Assembly: GCF_030161575.1 (NCBI RefSeq)
Contig: NZ_BSUL01000001.1
Coordinates: 620,001 to 684,000, forward strand
Origin: Arenivirga flava
GTDB lineage: Bacteria; Actinomycetota; Actinomycetes; Actinomycetales; Microbacteriaceae
Reading direction: 5' to 3'
DNA: 64,000 nucleotides
Shown here: positions 53,556-62,576 of the stretch, piece by piece
Position numbering within the stretch: position 1 is the stretch's first letter
Layout: each line of letters opens with the position of its first letter
The notes under the pieces: generated by a model
Seen by the model: the letters and a program-made list of their open reading frames with translations, nothing else
Databases searched by the model: none
Told to the model about the DNA's origin: nothing
Program-made: the position numbers and the translations under genes

Positions 53556-54707
53556 TCAGCGCAGCAGCAGCGTCGCGGTCGCCGCGACCACGGTGATCGG
53601 CGCGACCACCGCGCCCAGTGCGATGAAGCGGCGCCACGGGAAGCGGACGCCCGCGGACCGCAGCCGCTCGTGCCAGAGCAGCACGGCGAGGGACGCCCAC
53701 GGTGTGATGACGGCCCCGGCGTTCACCCCGATGAGCAGCGCGGCGAGTCGCAGCGGCGAGTCGGCGATCGGCTCGAGGGCGAGGTAGGCGGGCAGGTTGT
53801 CGAGCGCGTTGGCACCGAGCAGCCCGATCCCGGCGATCCCGAGCAGGCCCGCGGGACCGTCGCCGGTCGGCAGGACGGATGCGAGCGCCTGCGTGAGGCC
53901 GGCGGCGTGCGCCGCCTCGACGGCGAGGAACAGCCCGCAGGCGAAGACGACGACGCCCCACGGGACGAGACCGGCGCGCAGCGCCGACCGCCGGCGCACC
54001 GCGAAGACCAGCACGAGCCCGGTCGCGGCGCCGAGGGCGGGCAGCCAGACCGGCACCGGCAGGAGCAGCAGCGGCAGCAGCAGCACGAGCACGGCCGTGG
54101 CGATCCGCAGCAGCACCGGGTCCGCGGCGGGCTCCGGTGCCACGGGCTCGTAGCGCACGAGCAGCTGCCGCCGGTGCAGGAGCAGCACCGCGACGCAGGG
54201 CAGGATCGCGGCGACGAGCGCCGGCAGGGCCATCCGGGCCGCGAACTCGGCGGTGCTCGTCGGTTCGAGCGCTTGCTGGGCGAGCAGGTTGGTGAGATTC
54301 GACACCGGCAGCAGCAGCGACCCGGTGCTCGCCAGCCAGACCGCGGTGAGCGCGAATGGGGCCGGGTCCATCCGGGCGTGCCGGGCCAACGCGATCACGA
54401 CCGGCGTCAGCAGCACCGCGGTGGTGTCGATCGAGAAGAAGACCGTCACGACCAGCGCGAGCAGCGCCGCCAGCGCCCAGAGCAGCAGGCCGCGCCCTCG
54501 GCCCGCGCCGGCGAGGCGTTCGGCCACGGCCGAGAAGACCCCGGCGGAGGCCGCCAGCTCGGCCACGACGGTGATCGCGATCGCGAAGAGCAGCACCGGC
54601 CAGACCCGCTCGCCGAGCGCGGCGGCCTCGTCCAGCGGGAGCACGCCGGCGGCGACGGCGACGCCGCCGATCAGCAGCAGGCCGAGGCCGATCAGGGCGA
54701 GTCGCAC
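53556..54707 (-). CDS. ArsB/NhaD-superfamily ion permease
   Basis: A 383-residue inner-membrane protein with about 10-12 helices in two similar halves. Family motifs: LASTGSLLLPVSNLTNLLAQ and GLLGANALDNLPAYLALEPI, the paired re-entrant regions of ion-transporter (IT) superfamily proteins such as ArsB. The N-terminal motif VTVFFSIDTTAVLLTPVVIA is also typical. It may export arsenite or another anion, but no ars genes are adjacent, so the substrate is open. TAGGCT on the minus strand (54714-54719) ends 6 nt before GTG 54707: leaderless. Confidence 0.87.
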   Translation of the reverse strand: MRLALIGLGLLLIGGVAVAAGVLPLDEAAALGERVWPVLLFAIAITVVAELAASAGVFSAVAERLAGAGRGRGLLLWALAALLALVVTVFFSIDTTAVLLTPVVIALARHARMDPAPFALTAVWLASTGSLLLPVSNLTNLLAQQALEPTSTAEFAARMALPALVAAILPCVAVLLLHRRQLLVRYEPVAPEPAADPVLLRIATAVLVLLLPLLLLPVPVWLPALGAATGLVLVFAVRRRSALRAGLVPWGVVVFACGLFLAVEAAHAAGLTQALASVLPTGDGPAGLLGIAGIGLLGANALDNLPAYLALEPIADSPLRLAALLIGVNAGAVITPWASLAVLLWHERLRSAGVRFPWRRFIALGAVVAPITVVAATATLLLR

Positions 54708-54775
54708 GTCCGGAGCCTAGGGCGGTCCGCCCGCTGCGGGGAGCCCGCTCCGGGCGCGGACCCAGCTACGGCGAC

Positions 54776-54803
54776 GGGGCGCGGTCCCGATGGACCGCGC
54801 CCC
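54776..54803 (-). terminator. Terminator of the alcohol dehydrogenase gene
   Basis: GGGGCGCGGTCC and GGACCGCGCCCC form a perfect 12-bp stem with loop CGAT, 23 bp downstream of the dehydrogenase stop codon. Confidence 0.85.
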
Positions 54804-54826
54804 GCATCCGCTCGACGGGATCGGCG

Positions 54827-55867
54827 TCAGATGGTGCTGGCGTCGATGACGAACCGGTACCGCACGTCGCTGCTCATCACGCGCTCGTACGCCTCGTTGA
54901 CCTGGTCGGCGTCGATGAGCTCGACCTCCGGCGCGATGCCGCGCTCGGCGCAGAAGTCGAGCATCTCCTGGGTCTCGGCGATGCCGCCGATCGACGAGCC
55001 GGCGAAGGAGCGCCGGTTGTTGAAGAGCGAGAAGACCTGCACGGGCAGCGGCTCCGGCGGGGCGCCGACCGAGACGAGCACGCCGTCGAGGCGCAGCAGA
55101 CCGAGGTACGCGCCGAGGTCGAGCTTCGCGCTGACCGTGTTGATGATCAGGTCGAACGTGTTCGCCAGGGTGTCGAAGGTCTCCGACTCCTTCGTGGCGT
55201 AGTGCGCGACGGCGCCGAAGCGCTCGCTGTCGGCGTGCTTCGCGGTGGTCTGCGAGAGCACGGTGACCTCGGCGCCCATCGCGGCGGCGATCTTCACGGC
55301 CATGTGGCCGAGGCCACCGAGGCCGACGACCGCGACCTTCTTGCCGGGGCCCGCCTTCCAGTGCGCCAGGGGCGAGTAGGTCGTGATGCCGGCGCAGAGC
55401 AGCGGCGCGGCGGCCTCGTAGGGGATGGACTCCGGCACGCGCAGCACGAAGTCCTCGTCGACCACGATGTGAGTCGAGTAGCCGCCCTGGGTGATGCTGC
55501 CGTCGCGGTCGACGGCGGTGTAGGTGCCGATGTTGCCCTCGTAGCAGTACTGCTCGAGGCCGGCCTTGCAGTTCTCGCACTCGCGGCAGGAGTTGACCAT
55601 GCAGCCCACGCCGACGCGGTCGCCGACGGCGTGCGACGAGACCTCGTCGCCGACCTCGGTGACGACGCCCACGATCTCGTGGCCGACGACCTGCGGGTAC
55701 TGGATCTCACCCCACTCGCCGCGCACGGTGTGGATGTCGCTGTGGCAGATGCCGGCGTAGGCGATCTCGATGAGCACGTCCTTCGGGCCGACGTCGCGGC
55801 GCTCGATGGTGGTGCGGATGAGGGGTTCGGTGGCGGAGGGGGCGGCGACGGCGTTGACAGTGCGCAC
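54827..55867 (-). CDS. Zinc-dependent NAD(P) alcohol dehydrogenase (YahK/CAD-like)
   Basis: A 346-residue MDR-family enzyme that reduces aldehydes. The catalytic zinc site is [15 protein letters not shown] and GHEIVG, the structural zinc site [15 protein letters not shown], and the Rossmann motif [15 protein letters not shown]. The pattern matches the cinnamyl-alcohol-dehydrogenase-like YahK/AdhC group that prefers NADPH. Monocistronic, with a strong terminator. Substrate probably a broad range of aldehydes (family inference). Confidence 0.93.
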   Translation of the reverse strand: MRTVNAVAAPSATEPLIRTTIERRDVGPKDVLIEIAYAGICHSDIHTVRGEWGEIQYPQVVGHEIVGVVTEVGDEVSSHAVGDRVGVGCMVNSCRECENCKAGLEQYCYEGNIGTYTAVDRDGSITQGGYSTHIVVDEDFVLRVPESIPYEAAAPLLCAGITTYSPLAHWKAGPGKKVAVVGLGGLGHMAVKIAAAMGAEVTVLSQTTAKHADSERFGAVAHYATKESETFDTLANTFDLIINTVSAKLDLGAYLGLLRLDGVLVSVGAPPEPLPVQVFSLFNNRRSFAGSSIGGIAETQEMLDFCAERGIAPEVELIDADQVNEAYERVMSSDVRYRFVIDASTI

Positions 55868-55976
55868 GGGATTCCTTCGTTTCGTTCGTGGAGGGGCGCG
55901 GGACGTGCCCGCCTCGCCAGGCTACGCCCGGGCAGCTGAGCGGATGCGTGATGAGGGGTGCCCTGAGAGGGCGCGG

Positions 55977-56920
55977 TCAGGTTGCGAGGAACGCCTCGAC
56001 CTCGGCACGGCGGGGGATGGAGCCGGCCGAGCCGAGCGTCGTGACCGTGAGCGACCCCGCGCCGAGCGCGAGCCGCAGTCGTTCACCGAAGTCCGCACCG
56101 GCGGACGCGGCGAGGTAGCCGACGAACGTGTCGCCGGCCGCCGTGGTGTCGACCGCCTCGACGCGTCGCGCCGGCGCGCGACCGGTGACGCCGCCGACCG
56201 CGTAGGCGGCACCCTCGGCGCCGAGGGTGCAGACGGCGTCGGCGCCGATGGCCTGCGCGACGGCGGCGAGCAGGGCGTCGATGCCGGTCGTCTCGGCGGC
56301 GCCCCCTCGGGGCCGGCGCCCGTTGCGACGCCGAGCAGCTCGGCGACCGCCTCCAGCTCGTGCTCGTTCACGACGAGCAGGTCGACGTCGTGCACGAGCT
56401 CGTCCGCGCTGGTGGGCGCCGGTGCGGCGTTCCAGACGACGGTCGCGCCGGCCGCGCGCGCCGCGGCGGCCGCGGCGCGGTTGACCTGGGCGGGGATCTC
56501 GTCCTGCAGCAGCACCAGCTCGCCGGGCTGCAGCGCGGCGAGCTGCGCCTCGATGCTCTCGACGGGGAAGCCTCGGTTCGCGCCGGGCAGGACCACGATG
56601 GAGTTCTCCGCCGCGTCGTCGATCATCACGATCGCCCGTCCGGTCGGCACGCCCTCGAGCCGCTGCACGCCCTCGACATCGATGCCCTCCGCGGCGATCG
56701 CCCCCACGACGGCGTCGCCGTCGTCCGCTCCCGCCGCGCCGACGAAGCGGACGGATGCCCCGCCCCGCGCCGCGGCGACCGCCTGGTTCGCGCCCTTGCC
56801 GCCGAGCGCTGTCGAGACGCCGAGCGCGGTGATCGTCTCGCCCGGGGCGGGGAGGGTGCGGACGCGGATGGAGTCGTCGGCGTTCATGCTGCCGATCACG
56901 ACGACGGAGGGGGTGCTCAT
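55977..56920 (-). CDS. rbsK: Ribokinase (PfkB family, one frameshift)
   Basis: A restored 314-residue sugar kinase phosphorylating ribose at O5. The N-terminal signature GGKGANQAVAAARGG and the C-terminal VDTTAAGDTFVGYLAAS (catalytic Asp in AAGDTF) are both present. At 56302-56306 a CCCCC run on the plus strand is one base short; the frame breaks after GAGPEG, and one G restores GAAETTGIDALLAAVAQAI. No ribose transporter is next to it, so the physiological substrate may differ. Monocistronic. Confidence 0.86.
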
Positions 56921-57016
56921 GACCGTCAGCGTGGCAGCGGGCCGCGACGCTGCGCAACCGCCGAGGATGCGCATCCGCCCTTCCCTCCTGTCGGTGGTCG
57001 CTGCTTGGCTGGAGGA

Positions 57017-57813
57017 GTGACCGGATACGCCCCCGAGTTCCTGCCCGTCGACGTCCCGCTCCCCGTGCCCCTCGCACCGCGCCCGATCCGCGAGCTCGAC
57101 TACCAGCACTTCACCGTGCTGCTCGACCCTGTGCGCCGCCTGGCTGCGGCCACCGCGGTCAACATCGACGGGGACCGCCTCGTCGACGTGCCGCGCGGCG
57201 ACGACTGGCGATTCGACCCGCGCGTTCCGGAGTCGGAGCAGTGCGGGAACGAGCTGTACCGCTCGAACGACCTCGACCGCGGGCACCTGGTGCGCCGCCG
57301 CGACCCGGTCTGGGGCGAGCCGCAGCTCGCGCGTCGCGCGAACGCCGACACGTTCGCCTACACGAACGCCGCGCCGCAGGCGGCCGGCTTCAACCAGAGC
57401 GGCGAGCTGTGGCTCGGGCTCGAAGACCACGTGCTCGCCTACGCCGAACGGCATCAGCATCGGGTGAGCGTGCTCACCGGCCCGGTGCTGGCCGAGGTCG
57501 ACCCCGAGTACCGCGGGGTGCTGATCCCGCAGGAGTTCTGGAAGGTCGCCGTCTGGTCGGACGACGACGGCATCGCGGCAGCGGGCTTCCTGCTCGACCA
57601 GCGCTCGGCGCTCGAGCCGATCGTCACCGCGCTGGCGGTGCCGCCGCCGCTCGAGCCCTTCCGCACCTTCCAGGTGACGGTGGCCGACGTGGCCGCCGCG
57701 ACCGGTCTCGACCTGGGTCCGCTGCTCGCCGCCGACGTGCTCGCCCGCCGCGGCGTGCGCGCGGGGAGCCGCCGCGGCGACTTCGGACGGCCGACGACCT
57801 CGTGCTCGGCTGA
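57017..57813 (+). CDS. DNA/RNA non-specific endonuclease (NucA type, one frameshift)
   Basis: A restored 265-residue beta-beta-alpha metal nuclease. The catalytic motif LDRGHLVRRRD contains His90, and FAYTNAAPQAAGFNQ supplies the metal-binding Asn. Unusually, no signal peptide is seen at GTG 57017 (MTGYAPEFLPVDVPLPVPLA), although such nucleases are commonly exported. At 57789-57790 one G is missing (CGGCC for CGGGCC); with it the protein ends ADDLVLG and stops at 57813, just before the convergent gene. Role uncertain: nutrient uptake, DNA degradation or toxin. Confidence 0.84.
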
Positions 57814-57824
57814 GCGCTCAGCCG
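57807..57824. terminator. Palindromic bidirectional terminator over two stop codons
   Basis: CGGCTGAGCGCTCAGCCG is a perfect 18-bp palindrome covering both convergent stop codons (57811 and 57818). It may end both transcripts. Confidence 0.5.
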
Positions 57825-58792
57825 CCGAGCGCGGATCGGCCCACCAGCGCCTCGCCGAGCTCGCTCCGGCGGAACCGCACGCTGCGGTGCTCGCGGCGCG
57901 CCTCGAGCAGCCCGCCGTCGCGCAGGGCGCGCAGGTGCTGGCTCGCGGCCGAGGCGGTGATGCCCCGACGCACCGCGAGCTCGGTGGGCGACATCGGCAG
58001 CTCCAGCTCGGCGAGGATGCTCGCCCGCGTCGCTCCGATGAGCCTCGCGAGCGCGGCGGCCGGTGGCGGTGGCGTGCGCTCGTAGAGGGCGCCGAGACCC
58101 CGCGCCGGGTAGAAGACCATGGGCGGCTCGTCGCCGGCGATCGGCGCGGAGGCGTTCTTGGTGAACAGCGTCGGCACCAGCGTGAGTCCCGCGCCGACCG
58201 AGCGCAGCTCGACGTCGCCGGGCATGGACCGCAGGCGCACCTCGACGACCGAGCCCCGCAGCCGCACCGTCGGGGCCAGCGTCTCGAACATGCCCGCGAC
58301 GCCGCGTTCCGTGATCTGGCGCGCTCGGTGGAGCACGTCGGCCTCGAGCAGCGCCCGCCATCGCGGCCAGAACGGCTCGATCGCCCGGCGGTGGTACGCG
58401 TCGACCGCTCTGAGCGCGCGGTCGCGCACCTCCAGCGGATCGCCCTGCAGCGACTCCGGTGGTGCGAGCGGATGCACGGCCGCCAGATCGCGCGCGACCG
58501 TCGCCGTCGGCGTGGTCGCCACCGCGGCGAGCTCGCGTTCGAAGACCCCGAGCGGCGAGGCCGGTCGCGGGGTGAGGAAGTCGGGCGTCCAGAAGCGATC
58601 GTCGCAGAGCGCCCGGAGCATCGGCTCGTCCAGATCGGGCAGCACGCGCTCCAGGTGGCGCAGCCATGCCAGGTGCAGCGGGAAGCGCCCGGGGTCGCGC
58701 AGGGCGCGCAGGCTCAGCGTCACCTCGGTCAGCGGCGACACGGCGAAGCGGACCTCCGCGAAGTCGCCGGGGTCGAGGCGGTAGCGCAGCAT
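57818..58792 (-). CDS. ArsR-like regulator with N-terminal DUF5937 domain
   Basis: A 324-residue protein. The C-terminal winged helix MSPTELAVRRGITASAASQH, then LRALRDGGLLEARREHRSVR, is ArsR-like. The preceding 230 residues (YRLDPGDFAEVRFAVSPLTE, through LRSMPGDVELRSVGAGLTLV) belong to the DUF5937-type actinobacterial module of unknown ligand. ATG 58792 is preceded by TAGCGT with an 8-nt gap. It is divergent from an MFS exporter 55 bp away and is its probable regulator. Confidence 0.86.
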   Translation of the reverse strand: MLRYRLDPGDFAEVRFAVSPLTEVTLSLRALRDPGRFPLHLAWLRHLERVLPDLDEPMLRALCDDRFWTPDFLTPRPASPLGVFERELAAVATTPTATVARDLAAVHPLAPPESLQGDPLEVRDRALRAVDAYHRRAIEPFWPRWRALLEADVLHRARQITERGVAGMFETLAPTVRLRGSVVEVRLRSMPGDVELRSVGAGLTLVPTLFTKNASAPIAGDEPPMVFYPARGLGALYERTPPPPAAALARLIGATRASILAELELPMSPTELAVRRGITASAASQHLRALRDGGLLEARREHRSVRFRRSELGEALVGRSALGG

Positions 58793-58847
58793 GAAGCGCA
58801 ACGCTACATGTCTGGTCCGTCCGCGCAGCGCTCGGCACAGTGGTCGG

Positions 58848-60155
58848 GTGACCCAGCCGGAGACCTCGCCGAACCCCGTCGTGGGCGCTGCACCGCCGCA
58901 TCCGATCCCGTCCGAGACGACCAGCCCCGCGGGCGACGGCGCGCTCGCCCTGCTGCGACGCGACCCGCTGCTGCGCGGCCTCGTCGCCTCGACCCTGGTG
59001 GGCGCCCTCGGTCGCGGCGTGTTCTTCACGCTCACGGTGCTGTACTTCACCCGGTTCGTCGGCTTCGACCCCATAGCGGTCGGCGCAGGGCTCACCGTCG
59101 CGGGCGGCATCGGCGTCGCGACCGCCCTGCTCGGCGGCACCCTCGCGGACCGCTTCGGCGCCAAGCCGGTGCTCGTGCTGCTGACCCTGCTGCAGGGCGC
59201 CTCGCTCGCGGCCTACGCCTGGGCTGCGCACTACGCGGTGTTCCTGGCGCTGGCCGCACTGGTCGTCGGCTCGACCAACGCCGGGTACTCGGCCCGGTCC
59301 GCGCTCGTCGCGCGGGGCTTCGCCAGCGCCGACCAGGTGACGGCGCGGGCCACCATGCGCGTCGCGACCAACGTGTCGATCGCGATCGGCGCCGCCATCG
59401 CAGCGCTCGCCCTCGCCGCCGACACCGCCGAGGCGTACCGCCTCGCCATGAGCGGCGCCGGAGCGGTCTACCTCGTCAGTGCGCTGCTCGTGCTGAGGCT
59501 GCCGGCTCGCGACGTGCACGCGGGTCCCGCATCCGGTGAACGGACGCCGCAGCGCAGGCCCTGGCGCGATCGCCGCTACCTCGCGCTCACCGTGTTCAAC
59601 GGGCTGGCCGTCATGCAGTTCACGCTCTTCGAGGTGGGCGTGCCCGTCTGGGTGGCCGAGCACACGAGCGCCCCCGACGTGCTCGTGTCGCTGCTGCTGC
59701 TCGGCAACACGGTGCTCGTCATCGCGCTGCAGATCCCGCTGGCGCGCGGCACCGGCGGGGTGCGCGGCGCCTCCCGTGCCGCACTGCTCGCGGGCATCTT
59801 CATGGCCGGCGCCTGCGGCCTCTACGCGGCCTCGAGCGTCGGCGCCGGCGCGGTGGTGGTCGTCGTGCTGCTCGGCGCCGCGGTCGGCCATTCGGTCGCC
59901 GAGCTGCTGTTCTCGGCCGGCGGCTGGTCGCTCGGCTTCGAGCTCGCCGACCAGCGACGCGCCGGTGCCTACCAGGGCATGCTCGGCGTGGGCACGGCCC
60001 TCGGCTCGATGGCGGCGCCGCTGCTCATCACGGCGACCGTGCTCACGCTCGGCGCGCCGGGCTGGGCGGTGCTGGCGGCGGTGTTCCTCGCCGCCGGCGT
60101 CGGGATGCACCGCATCAGCCGCAGCGCCCTGCGCGCCGGCGTCGGACGGGTCTGA
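58848..60155 (+). CDS. MFS transporter
   Basis: A 435-residue membrane protein with about 12 helices. A hydrophilic N-terminus of about 40 residues (TQPETSPNPVVGAAPPHPIP) precedes the first helix (VASTLVGALGRGVFFTLTVL). Motif A GGTLADRFGAKPVLV is present between helices 2 and 3. Divergent from the ArsR/DUF5937 regulator, a common arrangement for drug exporters. Starts at GTG 58848. Substrate unknown. Confidence 0.88.
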   Translation: MTQPETSPNPVVGAAPPHPIPSETTSPAGDGALALLRRDPLLRGLVASTLVGALGRGVFFTLTVLYFTRFVGFDPIAVGAGLTVAGGIGVATALLGGTLADRFGAKPVLVLLTLLQGASLAAYAWAAHYAVFLALAALVVGSTNAGYSARSALVARGFASADQVTARATMRVATNVSIAIGAAIAALALAADTAEAYRLAMSGAGAVYLVSALLVLRLPARDVHAGPASGERTPQRRPWRDRRYLALTVFNGLAVMQFTLFEVGVPVWVAEHTSAPDVLVSLLLLGNTVLVIALQIPLARGTGGVRGASRAALLAGIFMAGACGLYAASSVGAGAVVVVVLLGAAVGHSVAELLFSAGGWSLGFELADQRRAGAYQGMLGVGTALGSMAAPLLITATVLTLGAPGWAVLAAVFLAAGVGMHRISRSALRAGVGRV

Positions 60156-60245
60156 GCGCATCCGCTCGTCGGCGCATCGCGACCATGCAGCGGTGCATCC
60201 GCTCGACGCAGGAATGCCGTAGTCCCGAGCCGGGTTGCCGCCCTC

Positions 60246-60887
60246 ATGACGACATTCGGCATCATCGGAGCAGGCAACATCGGTTCGCAGGTGGCCCGCG
60301 CGGTCATCGCGCAGGGGCACGAGGTGGTGATCGCCAACTCGCGGGGCCCGGAGACCCTCGCCGAGCTCGTCGCCGACCTCGGTCCGCAGGCTCGGGCCGC
60401 GACCGCGCAGGAGGCGGCCGAGGTCGCGGAGGTCGCCGTGGTGACCGTGCCGCTGCACGCGGTGGAGCGCATCCCGGCGGCCCCGCTGGCCGGCAAGATC
60501 GTGCTCGACACGAACAACTACTACTGGGAGCGCGACGGCCGCATCCCGGCGCTCGACGCCGGCGAGACGACGACCAGCGAGCTCGTGCAGCGTCACTTCG
60601 CCGACGCGAAGGTGGTCAAGGCCTTCAATCACATCCAGGCCGCGGCGATCACGGCGGAGGGTCAGCCCGCCGGCAGCGCGGATCGGCGCGCGCTGGTCGC
60701 GGCGAGCGACTTCCCGGAGGCGACGGCCTTCGTCACCGCGCTTTACGACGGGATCGGCTTCGACACCGTCGACGCGGGGCCGCTCGCCGAGAGCTGGCGC
60801 ATCGAGCGCGACCGCCCCGGCTACGTGGTCCGGCTCACGGCCGACCAGCTGCGCGAGAAGCTCGCCGAGGCGCCGCGCACGATCTGA
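60246..60887 (+). CDS. NAD(P)-binding oxidoreductase (F420-dependent NADP reductase-like)
   Basis: A 213-residue Rossmann-fold protein. The motif TFGIIGAGNIGSQVARAVIA is at residues 3-22, with NSRGPETL (Ser-Arg for the NADP phosphate) after strand 2. The core matches NPDF/coenzyme-F420 NADP-oxidoreductase-like proteins (VLDTNNYYWERDG, VKAFNHIQAAAI). Single gene; ATG 60246. Whether it uses F420 cannot be told from sequence alone. Confidence 0.88.
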   Translation: MTTFGIIGAGNIGSQVARAVIAQGHEVVIANSRGPETLAELVADLGPQARAATAQEAAEVAEVAVVTVPLHAVERIPAAPLAGKIVLDTNNYYWERDGRIPALDAGETTTSELVQRHFADAKVVKAFNHIQAAAITAEGQPAGSADRRALVAASDFPEATAFVTALYDGIGFDTVDAGPLAESWRIERDRPGYVVRLTADQLREKLAEAPRTI

Positions 60888-61258
60888 CCGCGGCGGCCCC
60901 TTCGCCGAACGACGGAGACCAGCAGTCGTGCGAGCGTATCCACACGCCTCAGGGCGTGATCTCGGTGGGAGACGCGGCGCGCATCGGCGGCATCTCCGTC
61001 GTTTGGCGAGAGGAGCTCGGGGCCTGGCCGACGGGCGGACCCGCGGCCGAGATCGCCGCCGTCGAGGAGCACGTGCTCGAGGTCGGCCTCGGCGTGGAAG
61101 GCGCTGGCGCGCACCTCGTCCAACACGCCCTGGTCGATCGAGGGGATGCGGGGCGTCGCGGGGGAGAGGCTCATGCCCGAACGGTGGCGTCGGCCAGCGG
61201 CATCCGAGCCACCAGCTCCGGATGCGGTGGAACCTCCGCCCGCGCGGCCGGCGCTGCG
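60888..61258. other. 371-bp stretch with an orphan gene fragment
   Basis: No confident gene. On the minus strand an ATG at 61174 opens SLSPATPRIPSIDQGVLDEV then RASAFHAEADLEHVLLDGG with good coding-like third-position GC. The frame then loses this quality near 61040 and shifts (the next frame reads AISAAGPPVGQAPSSSRQTT to a stop), so this may be the broken 5' part of an unknown gene. A rightward frame from about 60940 also looks coding-like. It ends at the IS481 insertion point. Confidence 0.4.
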
Positions 61259-61264
61259 GCTAGG
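61259..61264. repeat. Left target-site duplication GCTAGG
   Basis: Exact copy of 62319-62324, flanking the IS element. It fits the NCTAGN target reported for IS481. It also supplies the transposase stop codon (TAG, read on the minus strand at 61260-61262). Confidence 0.88.
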
Positions 61265-62222
61265 TGTAGTTCCCAGTGAGGTTGTGAACGCGGTCGGCGG
61301 GCGTGAGCCCGCCGATCCCGGTGTGGGGCCGGTGGTGGTTGTAGTGGTGGATCCAGTCGACGTAGGTCGCTGAGCGGGCTTCGTCGGTGGAGTAGAGCCG
61401 TTCGTAGGCCCACTCGGTCGCGAGGGTGCGGTTGAAGCGCTCGACCTTCCCGTTCGTCTGTGGCCGATAGGGGCGGGTGCGTCGATGCTTGACGTCGCCG
61501 AGCGCCGTCGCGAAGACGCGGGAGCGGTAGCAAGAGCCGTTATCGGTCATCACCGCGCTGACGGTGAAGCCCGCGGTCTCGAAGAACGCCCGCGCCCGCA
61601 ACCAGAACCCGGCCGCGGTCTCCTTGCGCTCATCCGTGTGCTGCTCGGAGTAGACCAACCTCGAGTAGCTGTCGATCGCGTGATGCAGGAACGCGTAACC
61701 CCGGCCCCGCTTCTTGTTGTGCCGGTTCCCGACCGTGCGGCCGAGCATCCGGTGCCCGCCGCCGTCAGGGATGCGCCCGAGCTTCTTGATATCGATGTGG
61801 ACCAGCTCGCCCGGCCGGGTCGCCTCCATCCGGACCGGGGCAGCCTTGCGAACGGGGAGCCCGGTGGCCTGATCGAGATGCACCAGGCGTGGCATCCGGT
61901 AGCGGGCCAGGACCCGCTCGACCGTGGAGCGCGGGATGCGCAAGCGGTAGCCGATGCGGTGCGGACCCCAACGGCGGGTGAACCTCAGCGCGACGATCCG
62001 CCGCTCCCGCCGCCGCGTCGTCCGCGATGGCGAACGATGCGGCGTTGAGGACCGGTCCGTCATCGCCTGCCCGGCCCGGAACCGGGCAGCCCAACGCGAC
62101 GCGGTCGCGGGCGAGCACTGGAACCGCTCCGCAGCGCGGCGCACCGACCAGCCCTCGATGACGATCAGACGGGCCAGACGAGTCCTGCCCTCCGGGGTGA
62201 ATGGCGCGTTAGCGTGGGTCAC
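61260..62222 (-). CDS. IS481-family transposase
   Basis: A 320-residue DDE transposase. An N-terminal helix-turn-helix pair (LIVIEGWSVRRAAERFQCSP) precedes the rve integrase core. The catalytic triad is Asp144 (LVHIDIKKLG), Asp227 (VMTDNGSCY) and Glu261 (NGKVERFNRTL), with the typical 33-residue gap between the last two. GTG 62222 start. The stop codon TAG is not in the IS but in the target duplication. All active residues are intact, so it should be functional. Confidence 0.94.
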   Translation of the reverse strand: MTHANAPFTPEGRTRLARLIVIEGWSVRRAAERFQCSPATASRWAARFRAGQAMTDRSSTPHRSPSRTTRRRERRIVALRFTRRWGPHRIGYRLRIPRSTVERVLARYRMPRLVHLDQATGLPVRKAAPVRMEATRPGELVHIDIKKLGRIPDGGGHRMLGRTVGNRHNKKRGRGYAFLHHAIDSYSRLVYSEQHTDERKETAAGFWLRARAFFETAGFTVSAVMTDNGSCYRSRVFATALGDVKHRRTRPYRPQTNGKVERFNRTLATEWAYERLYSTDEARSATYVDWIHHYNHHRPHTGIGGLTPADRVHNLTGNYT

Positions 62223-62318
62223 GAAGGCCTCCGTGGATGGTGGTGTGTGTCGTAACTCACATCGTCCCGGAGGCCTTCGCTAACGACCCCAACGTTCACA
62301 ACCTCCCGAGGAAGTACA
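61265..62318. mobile_element. Complete IS481-family insertion sequence (1054 bp)
   Basis: Bounded by imperfect 26-bp terminal inverted repeats. The left end starts TGTAGTTCCCAGTGAGG and the right end, read inwards, TGTACTTCCTCGGGAGG; both continue TTGTGAACG, with 22 of 26 positions matching. Flanked by the exact 6-bp duplication GCTAGG. One intact transposase gene. The complete ends, intact gene and unmutated duplication indicate recent insertion. Confidence 0.93.
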
Positions 62319-62324
62319 GCTAGG
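62319..62324. repeat. Right target-site duplication GCTAGG
   Basis: Together with the following CT it forms TAGGCT (62321-62326), a -10 hexamer for the downstream gene. The insertion therefore left the -10 intact but separated it from its original -35 region. Confidence 0.85.
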
Positions 62325-62354
62325 CTCGGAGGCACCTGGGGGAACGGGGGAGCG

Positions 62355-62537
62355 ATGGACTGGCTGATCGTGGCGATCGCCGTGGCGGTGATCGCCGTCA
62401 TCGTGGCGACGACCGTGCTCGCGGTGCGGGACCGGAACGCGTCGCCGACGCTCGACGACGAGGCGTTCGACCCCGAGCTGACCGAGCTCGAACGCGCCGC
62501 GGCGGCACGGCGCCGCGCCGAGCGACGACGGCGCTGA
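62355..62537 (+). CDS. Small single-pass membrane protein
   Basis: A 60-residue protein. MDWLIVAIAVAVIAVIVATT is one N-terminal helix, followed by an acidic segment (SPTLDDEAFDPELTELE) and a basic tail (RRRAERRRR). GGGGGAG (62346-62352) precedes ATG 62355. Its TAGGCT -10 is immediately downstream of the IS element, so its expression may now be altered. No family recognised. Confidence 0.65.
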   Translation: MDWLIVAIAVAVIAVIVATTVLAVRDRNASPTLDDEAFDPELTELERAAAARRRAERRRR

Positions 62538-62541
62538 GGGT

Positions 62542-62559
62542 GCGCGGGGTGGCCCGCGC
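62542..62559. terminator. Short bidirectional terminator
   Basis: GCGCGGG and CCCGCGC form a 7-bp stem with loop GTGG, between the convergent small-membrane-protein and aldo/keto reductase genes. Confidence 0.5.
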
Positions 62560-62576
62560 GTTCTCGTGCGTGCGGG

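Noticed and set aside
56360..59539. An open frame of 1059 codons over three genes
   Set aside because: It joins a ribokinase antisense part, the nuclease and an antisense of a regulator and MFS gene. Only 57017-57813 shows protein-like sequence; the rest is Arg/Gly-rich antisense typical of high-GC DNA.
60821..61174. A complete 117-residue minus-strand gene
   Set aside because: The first 45 codons look coding, but the rest does not, and the frame runs 67 bp into the 3' end of the oxidoreductase gene. It is kept only as a possible fragment.
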